Shown here: piece after piece, positions 7,990 through 16,743 of the stretch
How the letters are laid out: each line of letters opens with the position of its first letter
Position numbering within the stretch: the stretch's first letter is position 1
NCBI RefSeq assembly: GCF_002906855.1
Contig: NZ_MINI01000048.1
Coordinates: forward strand, 930,001 to 994,000
Reading direction: 5' to 3'
Source of the DNA: Pseudomonas putida
GTDB taxonomy: Bacteria > Pseudomonadota > Gammaproteobacteria > Pseudomonadales > Pseudomonadaceae
Length of the DNA stretch: 64,000 nt
Notes under the pieces: model-generated
The model's database searches: none
What the model saw: the letters and a program-made list of their open reading frames with translations, nothing else
Told to the model about the DNA's origin: nothing
Program-made: the position numbers and the translations under genes

Positions 7990-10110
7990 TCACGGCCGCA
8001 GCCAGGGAAAAATCGCCGGAAAGCCACTGGCATCAGCCGCCGTCATCGGGTGCGCGACCAGGAAGCCCTGGACGTAAGCGCAACCGTTTGCCTTCAGCCA
8101 CGCAGCTTGGGCCTCTGTTTCAACCCCCTCAGCGACCACAGTGATGCGGTAATCCGCGCACAACCCGAGGACACTGCGCACCAGCGCGGCATCCGCCGCC
8201 GAGTCCGGCAGGCGTGCCACCAGATGGCGGTCCAGCTTCAACGTGTCGATGGGCAAGTCACGCAACATGCGCAGCGAACAGTCCCCCGCACCGAAATCGT
8301 CCAGCGCCACGCGCACGCCCAGTTCACGCAGGCGGTGAATCTGCTTGATCGCCGTGTCGATGTTGTACATGAGCGAGGTCTCGGCAACCTCGACCTCCAG
8401 TTGCGCCGGGTCGAGCTGGTAATCCTGAATCACCCGCTGCAGCTCCTCGACCAGGTTGGGCATGGTGAACTGCGCGCGGCTCAGGCTGATACCCAACACC
8501 AGTTCCGGGTCGAAACGCTGGCACCAGGCCTGGCGTTGGGCGGCACCCTGGCGGTAGATCCAGCTGGCCAGGCGGTTGATCAGCCGTGCCTCTTCCAGCA
8601 ATGGGATAAACAGCCCGGGCGGCACGTCGCCAACGCTGGGGTGCTGCCAGCGCAACAAGGCTTCGAAGCCCCGTAGCTGGCCATCGGCAAAAGCCACCTG
8701 GGGTTGGTACACAAGGCTGAAATCCTGGGCCTCGACGGCATTGCGCACGCTGTCTTCAAGCATCAGCCGTGAGCGCGCACGGCCATTGAGTTCCTGATCA
8801 TAGAAGCGATACTGCTGGCGACCGGCCTGCTTGGCCGCATACATCGCCGTATCGGCGGCGCGCAGCAGGCCTTCGACATTGCCGCCACAGTCGGGGTAGG
8901 TGGCAATACCGATGCTGACACCCAGGCACACATCCATGCCTTCCACCTGCTGCTGGATCGACACCCGCTCAAGCAGTTTCTCGGCATGGCGCCCGGCCTG
9001 TTCCGGATAGGGCAGGCCGTCGAACAATGCGGTGAATTCATCGCCCCCCATGCGCGCCAGCAGCGCCTCGCTACCCAGGCAGTCCTTCATCTGTTCGGCC
9101 ACCCAGTTCAGCACCCGGTCACCGGCTTCGTGGCCCAGCGAGTCGTTGATCCGCTTGAAACCGTCCAGGTCCATGTACATCAGGGCCTGGACCTTGTTCG
9201 AGCGCTCGCCGCGCAACAATACGCCTTCCGCAGCCTGGTAGAAGCCGCGGCGGTTGAGCAGCCCGGTCAATGGGTCGGTCACTGCCTGGTACTCGAGCTG
9301 CTGGTGAAGGTTGCGCTCCACCGACATGTCCAGCACCGTCACCACCATGGCCTGCTGCTCCGCTGGTAACGGTGCACAGGACAGCGCCACGGGCACCAGC
9401 TCACTACCCGGGATACGTAGATGGGCATCATGAACGCGCACGATCTGCCGGGTGAGATAGGCGTTGTGGAACTCGGATTCGCTCCACAGGGTGGCATTGG
9501 CCAACTGCAGCAAATCGAGCAGATGCCCCCCCTGCAGTTGCTCGACGGGGCTGTGCATCAAACGCGAGATCGCCGGATTGGCGAAACTGATGACGCCCTC
9601 GGCATCGACCACCAGGATGCCTTCGGCGGCATTTTCCAGGATTGAGGCATTGAACGCCCGGGCGGTCTCCAGTTCACGGGTCAAGCGCTGCAGCATGCGC
9701 CGGTTGCGCTGCTGGTCCAGCTGCGCCTGTACCTTGGGCTTGAGAATCTGTGGATCGAACGGTTTGAACAGGTAGTCCACCGCACCGCTGGCGTAGCCCT
9801 TGAGCACGGCGGCATCGGACTGCTCATTGGCGGTGAGGAAGATGATCGGAGTCAGCCGGGTTCGTTGACTGCCGCGCATCAGGCGGGCGACCTCGAAGCC
9901 GTCCATTTCGGGCATCTGCACATCGAGCAGGACCAGATCGACCTCGTGTTCGAGTAACGTACCCAGGGCTTCCATCCCCGAGCTCGCTGTCAGCACGAGC
10001 CAATCATTACGCGCCAGCAAGGCCCGCATGCTAATGAGATTTTCCGGGTAATCGTCTACTACCAGTAGAACCGATTTGCCATCCAGTGGTTGAGGGTAAG
10101 CGCCATCCAT
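7990..10110 (-). CDS. REC-PAS-GGDEF-EAL cyclic-di-GMP signalling protein
   Basis: Response regulator with both cyclic-di-GMP domains, 706 aa. Receiver domain at ~14-130 with phospho-acceptor Asp63 (VLLDVQMPEMDG) and KPF near the end; PAS domain ~155-270; GGDEF domain with an intact active site at 355-359; EAL domain from ~465, EAL at 483-485. The cyclase lacks an evident RxxD inhibitory site. In the EAL domain the usual metal-binding Asn is Gly540 (VLGISLSR), and the loop DDFGTGYSS reads DDFGAGDCS at 604-612, so phosphodiesterase activity is doubtful. The start at 10110 has a GAGAAG ribosome site. No cognate kinase gene is adjacent. Confidence 0.9.
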   Translation of the reverse strand: MDGAYPQPLDGKSVLLVVDDYPENLISMRALLARNDWLVLTASSGMEALGTLLEHEVDLVLLDVQMPEMDGFEVARLMRGSQRTRLTPIIFLTANEQSDAAVLKGYASGAVDYLFKPFDPQILKPKVQAQLDQQRNRRMLQRLTRELETARAFNASILENAAEGILVVDAEGVISFANPAISRLMHSPVEQLQGGHLLDLLQLANATLWSESEFHNAYLTRQIVRVHDAHLRIPGSELVPVALSCAPLPAEQQAMVVTVLDMSVERNLHQQLEYQAVTDPLTGLLNRRGFYQAAEGVLLRGERSNKVQALMYMDLDGFKRINDSLGHEAGDRVLNWVAEQMKDCLGSEALLARMGGDEFTALFDGLPYPEQAGRHAEKLLERVSIQQQVEGMDVCLGVSIGIATYPDCGGNVEGLLRAADTAMYAAKQAGRQQYRFYDQELNGRARSRLMLEDSVRNAVEAQDFSLVYQPQVAFADGQLRGFEALLRWQHPSVGDVPPGLFIPLLEEARLINRLASWIYRQGAAQRQAWCQRFDPELVLGISLSRAQFTMPNLVEELQRVIQDYQLDPAQLEVEVAETSLMYNIDTAIKQIHRLRELGVRVALDDFGAGDCSLRMLRDLPIDTLKLDRHLVARLPDSAADAALVRSVLGLCADYRITVVAEGVETEAQAAWLKANGCAYVQGFLVAHPMTAADASGFPAIFPWLRP

Positions 10111-10221
10111 GCTGCTTCTCTTATTTGACCGACTTCGACTAGCTATTGGATCCGATTGATACTCTAGACCTGCGATTGCGACAAGCAATGCAATCAGATC
10201 GCTATCAGTGAATAAGTTTCA

Positions 10222-10237
10222 CGTTAGCCGACTAACG
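10222..10237. promoter_or_regulatory. Small palindrome upstream of the GGDEF/EAL gene
   Basis: Perfect inverted repeat CGTTAG-CCGA-CTAACG about 112 bases upstream of the start at 10110, between that gene and the end of fba. It could be an operator; the binding factor is unknown. Confidence 0.3.
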
Positions 10238-10263
10238 GTTGCCTTGCAGCATTTTCGACACAT

Positions 10264-10289
10264 AAAAAACCCGCATCGCTGCGGGTTTC
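10264..10289 (-). terminator. Rho-independent terminator of fba
   Basis: On the minus strand a six-base stem CCCGCA / TGCGGG (10270-10275 and 10280-10285) with a four-base loop is followed by six T residues (10264-10269). It lies 20-45 bases past the fba stop codon and ends the tkt-to-fba gene run. Confidence 0.9.
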
Positions 10290-10308
10290 TCATGGCTGCA
10301 CCTGTGGA

Positions 10309-11373
10309 TCAGTTGACCTTGGCGGCCAGCTCACCCTTCAGATAGCGCTGGAACATGCCTTCCAGGGAGATCGGCTTGATCTTGGAGGCATTGCCGGCGG
10401 TACCGAACGCTTCGTAACGGGCGATGCACACGTCACGCATGGCTTTGACGGTCTCACCGAAGAACTTGCGCGGGTCGAACTCGCTCGGATTCTGTGCCAT
10501 CAGGCGGCGCATGGCACCGGTGGACGCCAGGCGCAGGTCGGTGTCGATGTTGACCTTGCGCACGCCGTGCTTGATGCCTTCGACGATCTCTTCGACCGGT
10601 ACGCCGTAGGTCTCTTTGATGTCGCCACCGTACTGGTTGATGATCGCCAGCCACTCTTGCGGCACCGAGGAAGAACCATGCATCACCAGGTGGGTGTTAG
10701 GGATGCGCTTGTGGATTTCCTTGATGCGGTCAATGGCCAGCACGTCACCGGTAGGCGGCTTGGTGAACTTGTAGGCACCGTGGCTGGTGCCGATGGCGAT
10801 GGCCAGGGCGTCGACCTGGGTCTTCTTGACGAAGTCGGCGGCTTCTTCCGGGTCGGTCAGCATCTGGCTGTGGTCCAGCACGCCTTCGGCACCGATGCCG
10901 TCTTCTTCACCGGCCATGCCGGTTTCCAGCGAACCCAGGCAGCCCAGCTCGCCTTCTACCGAAACGCCACAGGCGTGGGCCATGGCCACGGTCTGTTGGG
11001 TAACGCGGACGTTGTACTCGTAGTCGGTCGGGGTCTTGCCGTCTTCGCCCAGCGAGCCGTCCATCATCACCGAGCTGAAGCCCAGCTGGATCGAGCGCTG
11101 GCAGACGTCAGGGCTGGTGCCGTGGTCCTGGTGCATGCACACCGGGATGTGCGGGAATTCTTCGATGGCGGCCAGGATCAAGTGGCGCAGGAATGGGGCA
11201 CCGGCGTATTTGCGGGCACCTGCCGAAGCCTGGACGATCACTGGGGAGTCGGTCTTGTCGGCCGCTTCCATGATGGCGCGCATCTGCTCGAGGTTGTTGA
11301 CGTTGAAAGCCGGAACGCCGTAACCGAACTCGGCGGCGTGGTCCAGCATCTGGCGCATGCTAATGAGTGCCAT
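10309..11373 (-). CDS. fba: Class II fructose-1,6-bisphosphate aldolase
   Basis: Zinc-dependent aldolase converting fructose-1,6-bisphosphate to dihydroxyacetone phosphate and glyceraldehyde-3-phosphate, and the reverse. In pseudomonads, which lack phosphofructokinase, it works mainly in gluconeogenesis and the EDEMP cycle. Length 354 aa, usual for the Calvin-cycle subtype of class II. Visible motifs: MHQDHGTSP with zinc-binding His, [13 protein letters not shown], and the C-terminal [11 protein letters not shown] phosphate-binding part. The ATG at 11373 has GGGAGAG upstream. It is the last gene of the tkt-epd-pgk run, separated from mliC by a 100-base gap containing a hairpin. Confidence 0.97.
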   Translation of the reverse strand: MALISMRQMLDHAAEFGYGVPAFNVNNLEQMRAIMEAADKTDSPVIVQASAGARKYAGAPFLRHLILAAIEEFPHIPVCMHQDHGTSPDVCQRSIQLGFSSVMMDGSLGEDGKTPTDYEYNVRVTQQTVAMAHACGVSVEGELGCLGSLETGMAGEEDGIGAEGVLDHSQMLTDPEEAADFVKKTQVDALAIAIGTSHGAYKFTKPPTGDVLAIDRIKEIHKRIPNTHLVMHGSSSVPQEWLAIINQYGGDIKETYGVPVEEIVEGIKHGVRKVNIDTDLRLASTGAMRRLMAQNPSEFDPRKFFGETVKAMRDVCIARYEAFGTAGNASKIKPISLEGMFQRYLKGELAAKVN

Positions 11374-11449
11374 TGTGTATCTCTCTCCCGACAAGCGTCG
11401 TTTGTTTCGTGCAAGCCTGCCGCAGGGGCGGTTGCTGTTCAAGTAGTGT

Positions 11450-11467
11450 GGGCCGCCAGTGCGGCCC
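11450..11467. other. Hairpin in the mliC-fba gap
   Basis: Perfect seven-base stem GGGCCGC-CAGT-GCGGCCC just after the mliC stop on the minus strand. There is no T tract, so it may be a stability or processing element rather than a terminator, letting fba be expressed apart from upstream genes. Confidence 0.4.
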
Positions 11468-11473
11468 GGCCAG

Positions 11474-11803
11474 TCACGGTGCCTTGCAGCCCCGCCCAAT
11501 CAGATCGTTGGTTGCCACCCAGTACACCAGACCTTCTTCGCCCTTGGTGTGGAAGGCCAGCACGCCATTGCTGTACAACGCGCCAGAGGCGCCCGGCTCG
11601 GCCTTGAGCCGATAGACCTGGTCACCGCCGCCGAGGCGCACGTCAACCTGGTCCCGTTGTGCATCAGCGAATCGCCACAGCACTTCGGCCTGGGTGTCAC
11701 AGACCCAGCGGGTCCAGTTGTCCGCCGGGGCGGAAGGTGCAGGCTGCATCAGCGAGCATCCTGCCAGTGTCGCCAGGGCCATCGAGGCCAGCAGCGCTTT
11801 CAT
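11474..11803 (-). CDS. mliC: MliC-family lysozyme-inhibitor lipoprotein
   Basis: Membrane-anchored inhibitor of c-type lysozyme, 109 aa. Lipoprotein signal with lipobox LATLAGC (Cys16). The mature part fits MliC: an early Cys in WVCDTQ, the [18 protein letters not shown] block that carries the lysozyme-contacting Ser-Ala/Tyr and Lys positions, and a C-terminal Cys in IGRGCKAP for the disulphide. It protects peptidoglycan from host or predator lysozyme in the periplasm. The ATG at 11803 has AGAGGA upstream; the longer open frame upstream overlaps the next gene and is not used. It sits between a small lipoprotein and fba, an odd place for an envelope gene. Confidence 0.82.
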   Translation of the reverse strand: MKALLASMALATLAGCSLMQPAPSAPADNWTRWVCDTQAEVLWRFADAQRDQVDVRLGGGDQVYRLKAEPGASGALYSNGVLAFHTKGEEGLVYWVATNDLIGRGCKAP

Positions 11804-11879
11804 TACATATCCTCTAGATGACCACACAGCGGGCGCTTGGTTGCCTGCCCCGACGAAACGCTTGATTCCGTCGTTCTCT

Positions 11880-12098
11880 TCAAGGGCAACCCGGCGCCTG
11901 GTGCTGGTGTTCTTCGTCGTACTTTTCCAGGCCCTGCGGGCCGACGCGCTTGCTGATGACCGGCACGGTCTCGGCCTGCCACTCGGACTGGTAGCAACCG
12001 CCCTTGGGCGGCTGCGCCGGGTCGGCATCCGAGGACGGACCGCTGGAGCAAGCGCCCAGCAGGCCGGCCAGGATCATCACAGGCAATTGCTTGACCAT
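11880..12098 (-). CDS. Small lipoprotein of unknown function
   Basis: Protein of 72 aa with a lipoprotein signal: MVKQLPVMILAGLLGACSS, lipidated Cys17. The mature part is only ~55 residues, with two further Cys (GGCYQSEW and the final GCP) that could pair in a disulphide. I do not recognise a family. Ribosome site GGGAGCG before the ATG at 12098. It begins 32 bases after pgk and is followed by mliC, so it is likely part of the pgk-fba transcript. A role in the envelope next to MliC is only a guess from position. Confidence 0.7.
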   Translation of the reverse strand: MVKQLPVMILAGLLGACSSGPSSDADPAQPPKGGCYQSEWQAETVPVISKRVGPQGLEKYDEEHQHQAPGCP

Positions 12099-12130
12099 CA
12101 GGTCGCTCCCTTTGCCAGGCGCCGCCATTG

Positions 12131-13294
12131 TCAGGCTTTTGCCCGCTCTTCCAGGATCGCCACGGCTGGCAGCACTTTGCCTTCGACGAACTCGAGGAAA
12201 GCACCGCCACCGGTAGAAATGTAGGAGATTTCCTTGCTGACGCCATATTTGTCGATGGCAGCCAGGGTATCGCCACCACCGGCGATGGAGAACGCAGCGC
12301 TCTCAGCGATGGCCTTGGCCAGCACCTTGGTGCCGTTGCCGAACTGATCGAACTCGAACACGCCAACCGGGCCGTTCCACAGGATGGTCTTCGACGACTT
12401 CAGCAGCTCGGCGAAATTGGCTGCGGTCTGCGGACCAATGTCCAGGATCATGTCATCGGCGGCTACGTCGGCGATGGCCTTGACGGTGGCTTCGGCGTCT
12501 TCGGCAAAGGCCTTGGCAACCACCACGTCGACGGGCAGTGGCACGCTGACCTTGGCGGCGATGGCCTTGGCGGTGTCGACCAGGTCAGGCTCGTACAGCG
12601 ACTTGCCGACCGGGTGGCCGGCAGCGGCGAGGAAGGTGTTGGCGATGCCGCCACCGACGATCAGCTGGTCGCAGACGCTGCTCAGGCTGTTCAGTACGTC
12701 CAGCTTGGTCGACACCTTGGAGCCGGCGACGATGGCCGCCATCGGCTTGGCCGGGGCTTTCAGGGCCTTGCCGAGGGCGTCCAGTTCTGCTGCCAGCAGC
12801 GGGCCAGCGGCAGCGACCTTGGCGAACTTGGCGACGCCATGGGTCGAGCCCTCAGCGCGGTGAGCGGTGCCGAAAGCGTCCATGACGAACACGTCGCACA
12901 GGGCGGCGTACTTCTGTGCCAGCTCGTCGGCGTTCTTCTTCTCGCCCTTGTTGAAGCGCACGTTCTCGAACAGCACCAGATCACCCGTGTTGACCTGAAC
13001 ACCGTCCAGATAGTCGGCAACCAGCGGCACTTCGCGGCCCAGGGCCTTGCTCAGGTAGTCGGCGACAGGTTTGAGGCTGTTCTCGGCAGAGAATTCGCCT
13101 TCGGTCGGGCGGCCCAGGTGCGAGCAGACCATTACCGCCGCACCCTTTTCCAGGGCCAGCTTGATGGTCGGCAGCGCTGCCAGGATACGCGCATCGCTGG
13201 TTACCACACCGTCCTTCACAGGTACGTTGAGGTCTTCGCGGATCAGTACGCGCTTACCTTGCAGGTCGAGGTCGGTCATCTTCAACACGGTCAT
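12131..13294 (-). CDS. pgk: Phosphoglycerate kinase
   Basis: Cytoplasmic enzyme transferring phosphate between 1,3-bisphosphoglycerate and ADP. Length 387 aa, normal for bacterial Pgk. The N-terminal domain shows [16 protein letters not shown] and the substrate-binding [10 protein letters not shown]; the C-terminal nucleotide domain shows VSTKLDVL and the GGGDTLAAI loop. The ATG at 13294 follows GAAGGACTG. It lies 12 bases after epd and 32 bases before the small lipoprotein gene, in the tkt-epd-pgk-lipoprotein-mliC-fba order. Confidence 0.98.
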   Translation of the reverse strand: MTVLKMTDLDLQGKRVLIREDLNVPVKDGVVTSDARILAALPTIKLALEKGAAVMVCSHLGRPTEGEFSAENSLKPVADYLSKALGREVPLVADYLDGVQVNTGDLVLFENVRFNKGEKKNADELAQKYAALCDVFVMDAFGTAHRAEGSTHGVAKFAKVAAAGPLLAAELDALGKALKAPAKPMAAIVAGSKVSTKLDVLNSLSSVCDQLIVGGGIANTFLAAAGHPVGKSLYEPDLVDTAKAIAAKVSVPLPVDVVVAKAFAEDAEATVKAIADVAADDMILDIGPQTAANFAELLKSSKTILWNGPVGVFEFDQFGNGTKVLAKAIAESAAFSIAGGGDTLAAIDKYGVSKEISYISTGGGAFLEFVEGKVLPAVAILEERAKA

Positions 13295-13306
13295 GAATGC
13301 AGTCCT

Positions 13307-14368
13307 TCAGGGCTGTTTGCTGCGGGTTGGGTGGACGACGTGCAGATAGTGTTCGGCAACGTCGAGCATACGGTTGGCGAACCCCCATTCGTTGTCGAAC
13401 CAAGCCAGCAGGTTCACCAGGCGTGGGCCTGAGACGCGGGTCTGGCTGGCATCGACGATGGCCGAATGCGGGTCGTGGTTGAAATCACAGCTGGCGTGAG
13501 GCAGCTCGGTGTAGGCCAGCAGGCCTTTGAGCGGGCCGCTCTGCGCTGCCTCGCGAAGCACCCGATTGACCTCGGCCGCGCTGGTGTCGCGGGTGGTCTG
13601 CAGGGTGATGTCCAAGCACGAGACGTTGACGGTCGGCACGCGTACCGCTTTGGCCTGAATTCGCCCGGCAAGTTCCGGAAGCAGGCGTTCGATACCGCGC
13701 GCCAGGCCAGTAGACACCGGGATCACCGATTGGAAGGCCGAGCGCGTGCGACGCAGGTCTTCATGGTGGTAGGCATCGATCACCGGCTGGTCGTTCATCG
13801 CTGAGTGGATGGTGGTGATCTGCACGTACTCGATGCCAAATGCCTGGTCCAGCACGCGCAGCAGCGGTACGCCGCAGTTTGTGGTGCAGGAGGCGTTGGA
13901 CACCAGACGTTCGTTACCTGTCAGGCAATCCTGGTTGATGCCGTAGACTACGGTGGCGTCGACATCGGCCTCGCTAGCCATGGGCTGCGAGAACAAGACG
14001 CGCGGCGCACCGGCATCGAGGAAGCGCTGGCCATCGGCGCGGGTGTGGTAGACACCGGAGCACTCCAGCACCAGGTCGACATTCAGGGCGGACCAGTCGA
14101 CGCCTTCAGGCGTGGCGCTGCGCATGACTCTCACGCAGTCGCCATTGATGTGCAGACAGTCGCCGACGACCTTCACCTCGCCGGGGAAACGCCCGTGGGT
14201 GGAATCGAAGCGTGTCAGGTATTCGATGCTGGCCTGATCGGCCAGGTCGTTCAGCGCAACGATCTCGAAACCGGCCTTTGCCCCCCGCTCGAACAGTGCG
14301 CGCAGGACACAGCGGCCGATGCGGCCGTAACCGTTGAGTGCAACTTTGTAGGGACGCAGGTGAGGCAT
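13307..14368 (-). CDS. epd: Erythrose-4-phosphate dehydrogenase
   Basis: NAD-dependent dehydrogenase of the GAPDH superfamily, 353 aa. It makes 4-phosphoerythronate, the first step of the DXP-dependent pyridoxal phosphate route, from erythrose-4-phosphate supplied by transketolase. Motifs: NAD fold NGYGRIGRCVLRAL, catalytic Cys161 in SNASCTTNC, HSAMNDQPVIDAYH, and DNEWGFANRMLD near the end. The HSAMNDQ and YTELPHASCDFNHDPHSAIV-type segments follow Epd rather than glycolytic GAPDH. Start at 14368 chosen because MPHLRPYKVALNG begins the fold; the frame runs further upstream through the REP element without support. Next to tkt and pgk, as in many gamma-proteobacteria. Confidence 0.93.
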   Translation of the reverse strand: MPHLRPYKVALNGYGRIGRCVLRALFERGAKAGFEIVALNDLADQASIEYLTRFDSTHGRFPGEVKVVGDCLHINGDCVRVMRSATPEGVDWSALNVDLVLECSGVYHTRADGQRFLDAGAPRVLFSQPMASEADVDATVVYGINQDCLTGNERLVSNASCTTNCGVPLLRVLDQAFGIEYVQITTIHSAMNDQPVIDAYHHEDLRRTRSAFQSVIPVSTGLARGIERLLPELAGRIQAKAVRVPTVNVSCLDITLQTTRDTSAAEVNRVLREAAQSGPLKGLLAYTELPHASCDFNHDPHSAIVDASQTRVSGPRLVNLLAWFDNEWGFANRMLDVAEHYLHVVHPTRSKQP

Positions 14369-14417
14369 AGGTAGCTCGTGAACTCCGGCGGTTGAACGGG
14401 GCCGCCATGCGGCCCAT

Positions 14418-14489
14418 TCGCGGCACAAGGCCGCTCCCACAAGTACCGCAGTGCAAGCGGACCCTGTGGGAGCGGCCTTGCGCCGCGAG
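14418..14489. repeat. Paired inverted REP element, second variant
   Basis: Inverted pair (14418-14442 and 14465-14488) between epd and tkt. Its core reads CGGCACAAGGCCGCTCCCAC, differing from the CGGGACAAGC core of the other copies, with one mismatch between arms. It belongs to a second REP subfamily. Confidence 0.85.
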
Positions 14490-14519
14490 CGAGGGCCCAA
14501 GGCCCTCGCCTTGCCTGTA

Positions 14520-16517
14520 TCAGTCTTCCAGCAGCTCTTCGGCGGTGCCCAGGATATTCTCCAGGGTGAAGCCGAATTCCTCGAACAGTGCAGCGGCCGG
14601 AGCCGACTCGCCGTAGGTGGTCATGCCAATGATACGACCTTCAAGGCCGACGTACTTGTACCAGAAGTCCGCGTGAGCGGCTTCGATAGCGATGCGCGCA
14701 GCGACTTCGACCGGTAGTACCGACTGCTTGTAGGCAGCATCCTGGGCATCGAACACGCTGGTGCAAGGCATGGAAACCACGCGTACCTTGCGGCCCTGCT
14801 CGGTCAGCTTGGCGTGCGCCTGAACGGCCAGGCCCACTTCCGAACCGGTGGCGATCAGGATCAGCTCAGGCTCGCCAGCGCAATCCTTGAGCACGTAGCC
14901 GCCGCGGCTGATGTCAGCGATCTGCTGGGCGTCGCGCTCCTGGTGCTGCAGGTTCTGACGCGAGAAGATCAGCGCCGATGGGCCGTCCTTGCGCTCCAGG
15001 GCGTTTTTCCAGGACACGGCCGATTCGACCGCGTCGGCTGGGCGCCAGGTGTCCAGGTTCGGCGTGCTGCGCAGGCTGGTCAGCTGCTCGATCGGCTGGT
15101 GAGTCGGGCCGTCTTCGCCCAGGCCGATGGAGTCGTGGGTGTAGACGTGGATCACGCGCTGCTTCATCAGCGCCGACATGCGCACGGCATTACGGGCGTA
15201 TTCCATGAACATCAGGAAGGTCGCGCCGTAAGGTACCAGGCCACCGTGCAGGGCAACGCCGTTCATGATCGCGGTCATGCCGAACTCACGCACGCCGTAG
15301 AACACGTAGTTGCCGCTGGCATCGTTGGCCTCGACGCCCTTGCAGCCTTTCCACAGGGTCAGGTTGGAGCCGGCCAGGTCAGCCGAACCGCCGAGGAACT
15401 CAGGCAGCATCGGGCCGAAGGCATTCAGCGCGTTCTGGCTGGCCTTGCGGCTGGCGATGGTTTCACCTTTGGCGGCCACTTCATTGATGTAGGCCTGGGC
15501 CTTCTCGCTGAAGTCAGCCGGCAGCTCGCCGCTGTCACGGCGCTTGAACTCAGCAGCCAGCTCCGGGTAGGCCTTGGCGTAGGCGTCGAAACGCTGGTTC
15601 CAGTCGGCTTCGGCCTTGGCGCCGGCAGCCTTGGCATCCCACTCGGCGTAGATGTCGGCCGGGATTTCGAACGGACCGTGGTTCCAGTTCAGTTCCTTGC
15701 GGGCCAGGGCGATTTCGTCGTTGCCCAGCGGTGCGCCGTGGCAGTCTTCCTTACCCTGCTTGTTCGGCGAGCCGAAACCGATGATGGTCTTGCAGCAGAT
15801 CAGGGTCGGACGGTCGCTCTTGCGCGCGGTCTCGATGGCCATCTTGATTTCATCGGCATCATGGCCGTTGACGTTACGGATGACCTGCCAGTTATAGGCT
15901 TCAAAACGCGCCGGGGTGTTGTCGGTGAACCAGCCGTGGACTTCGCCGTCGATGGAGATGCCGTTGTCGTCGTAGAAAGCGATCAGCTTGTTCAGGCCCA
16001 GGGTGCCGGCCAGCGAGGCGACTTCGTGGGAGATACCTTCCATCATGCAGCCGTCGCCGAGGAACACGTAGGTGTTGTGGTCGACGATGGTGTGGCCGTC
16101 ACGGTTGAACTGGGCCGCCAGGACTTTTTCCGCCAGGGCGAAGCCCACGGCGTTGGCGATACCCTGACCGAGCGGGCCGGTGGTGGTTTCGACGCCTGGG
16201 GTGTAGCCGTACTCCGGGTGGCCCGGGGTGCGGCTGTGCAGCTGGCGGAAGCCTTTGATGTCATCGATGGTGACATCGTAGCCGGTCAGGTGCAGCAGCG
16301 AATAGATGAGCATCGAGCCGTGGCCGTTGGACAGCACGAAGCGGTCACGGTCAGCGAACTTCGGGTTGCTCGGGTTGTGCTTCATGTAGTCGCGCCAAAG
16401 CACTTCGGCGATATCCGCCATGCCCATGGGGGCACCTGGGTGGCCGCTGTTGGCCTTTTGCACGGCATCCATGCTGAGGGCACGAATGGCGTTGGCACGT
16501 TCACGACGGCTGGGCAT
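14520..16517 (-). CDS. tkt: Transketolase
   Basis: Thiamine-diphosphate enzyme moving two-carbon units between sugar phosphates, linking the pentose phosphate pathway to glycolytic intermediates and producing erythrose-4-phosphate used by Epd. Length 665 aa, standard. Visible: [34 protein letters not shown], the cofactor motif [19 protein letters not shown] with the metal site near [12 protein letters not shown], and the H-rich [18 protein letters not shown] in the second domain. The ATG at 16517 has AGGAGAT upstream. It opens the minus-strand run tkt-epd-pgk-lipoprotein-mliC-fba. Confidence 0.98.
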   Translation of the reverse strand: MPSRRERANAIRALSMDAVQKANSGHPGAPMGMADIAEVLWRDYMKHNPSNPKFADRDRFVLSNGHGSMLIYSLLHLTGYDVTIDDIKGFRQLHSRTPGHPEYGYTPGVETTTGPLGQGIANAVGFALAEKVLAAQFNRDGHTIVDHNTYVFLGDGCMMEGISHEVASLAGTLGLNKLIAFYDDNGISIDGEVHGWFTDNTPARFEAYNWQVIRNVNGHDADEIKMAIETARKSDRPTLICCKTIIGFGSPNKQGKEDCHGAPLGNDEIALARKELNWNHGPFEIPADIYAEWDAKAAGAKAEADWNQRFDAYAKAYPELAAEFKRRDSGELPADFSEKAQAYINEVAAKGETIASRKASQNALNAFGPMLPEFLGGSADLAGSNLTLWKGCKGVEANDASGNYVFYGVREFGMTAIMNGVALHGGLVPYGATFLMFMEYARNAVRMSALMKQRVIHVYTHDSIGLGEDGPTHQPIEQLTSLRSTPNLDTWRPADAVESAVSWKNALERKDGPSALIFSRQNLQHQERDAQQIADISRGGYVLKDCAGEPELILIATGSEVGLAVQAHAKLTEQGRKVRVVSMPCTSVFDAQDAAYKQSVLPVEVAARIAIEAAHADFWYKYVGLEGRIIGMTTYGESAPAAALFEEFGFTLENILGTAEELLED

Positions 16518-16679
16518 CGCTTATCTCCTGGGGCTTGAATAGGTGGTGTCACGAAAAAGGCGGCCATTTTCGCCCACTGCGGGGGCCGGGGGCAATCACG
16601 GATGGTCGCAGTTGGGGGATTTTCCTGTGATTGGCCTCCATAACGGCGAAAAATCCGCCAGCGTCACCCGCCCATCAGG

Positions 16680-16703
16680 CAATATCAAAACTTTTTGATA
16701 TTG
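16680..16703. promoter_or_regulatory. Perfect palindrome upstream of the ArsR-type regulator
   Basis: Eleven-base inverted repeat CAATATCAAAA / TTTTGATATTG around a two-base centre, 41 bases upstream of the ATG at 16744 in the divergent tkt/regulator region. Its right end runs into TTGACC (16701-16706), which may be a -35 hexamer. Length and symmetry fit an ArsR-family operator, most likely for autoregulation. Confidence 0.7.
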
Positions 16704-16743
16704 ACCTTGCGGGGGCAGCCCTGCCTGTCTAGACTGCCGCCCC

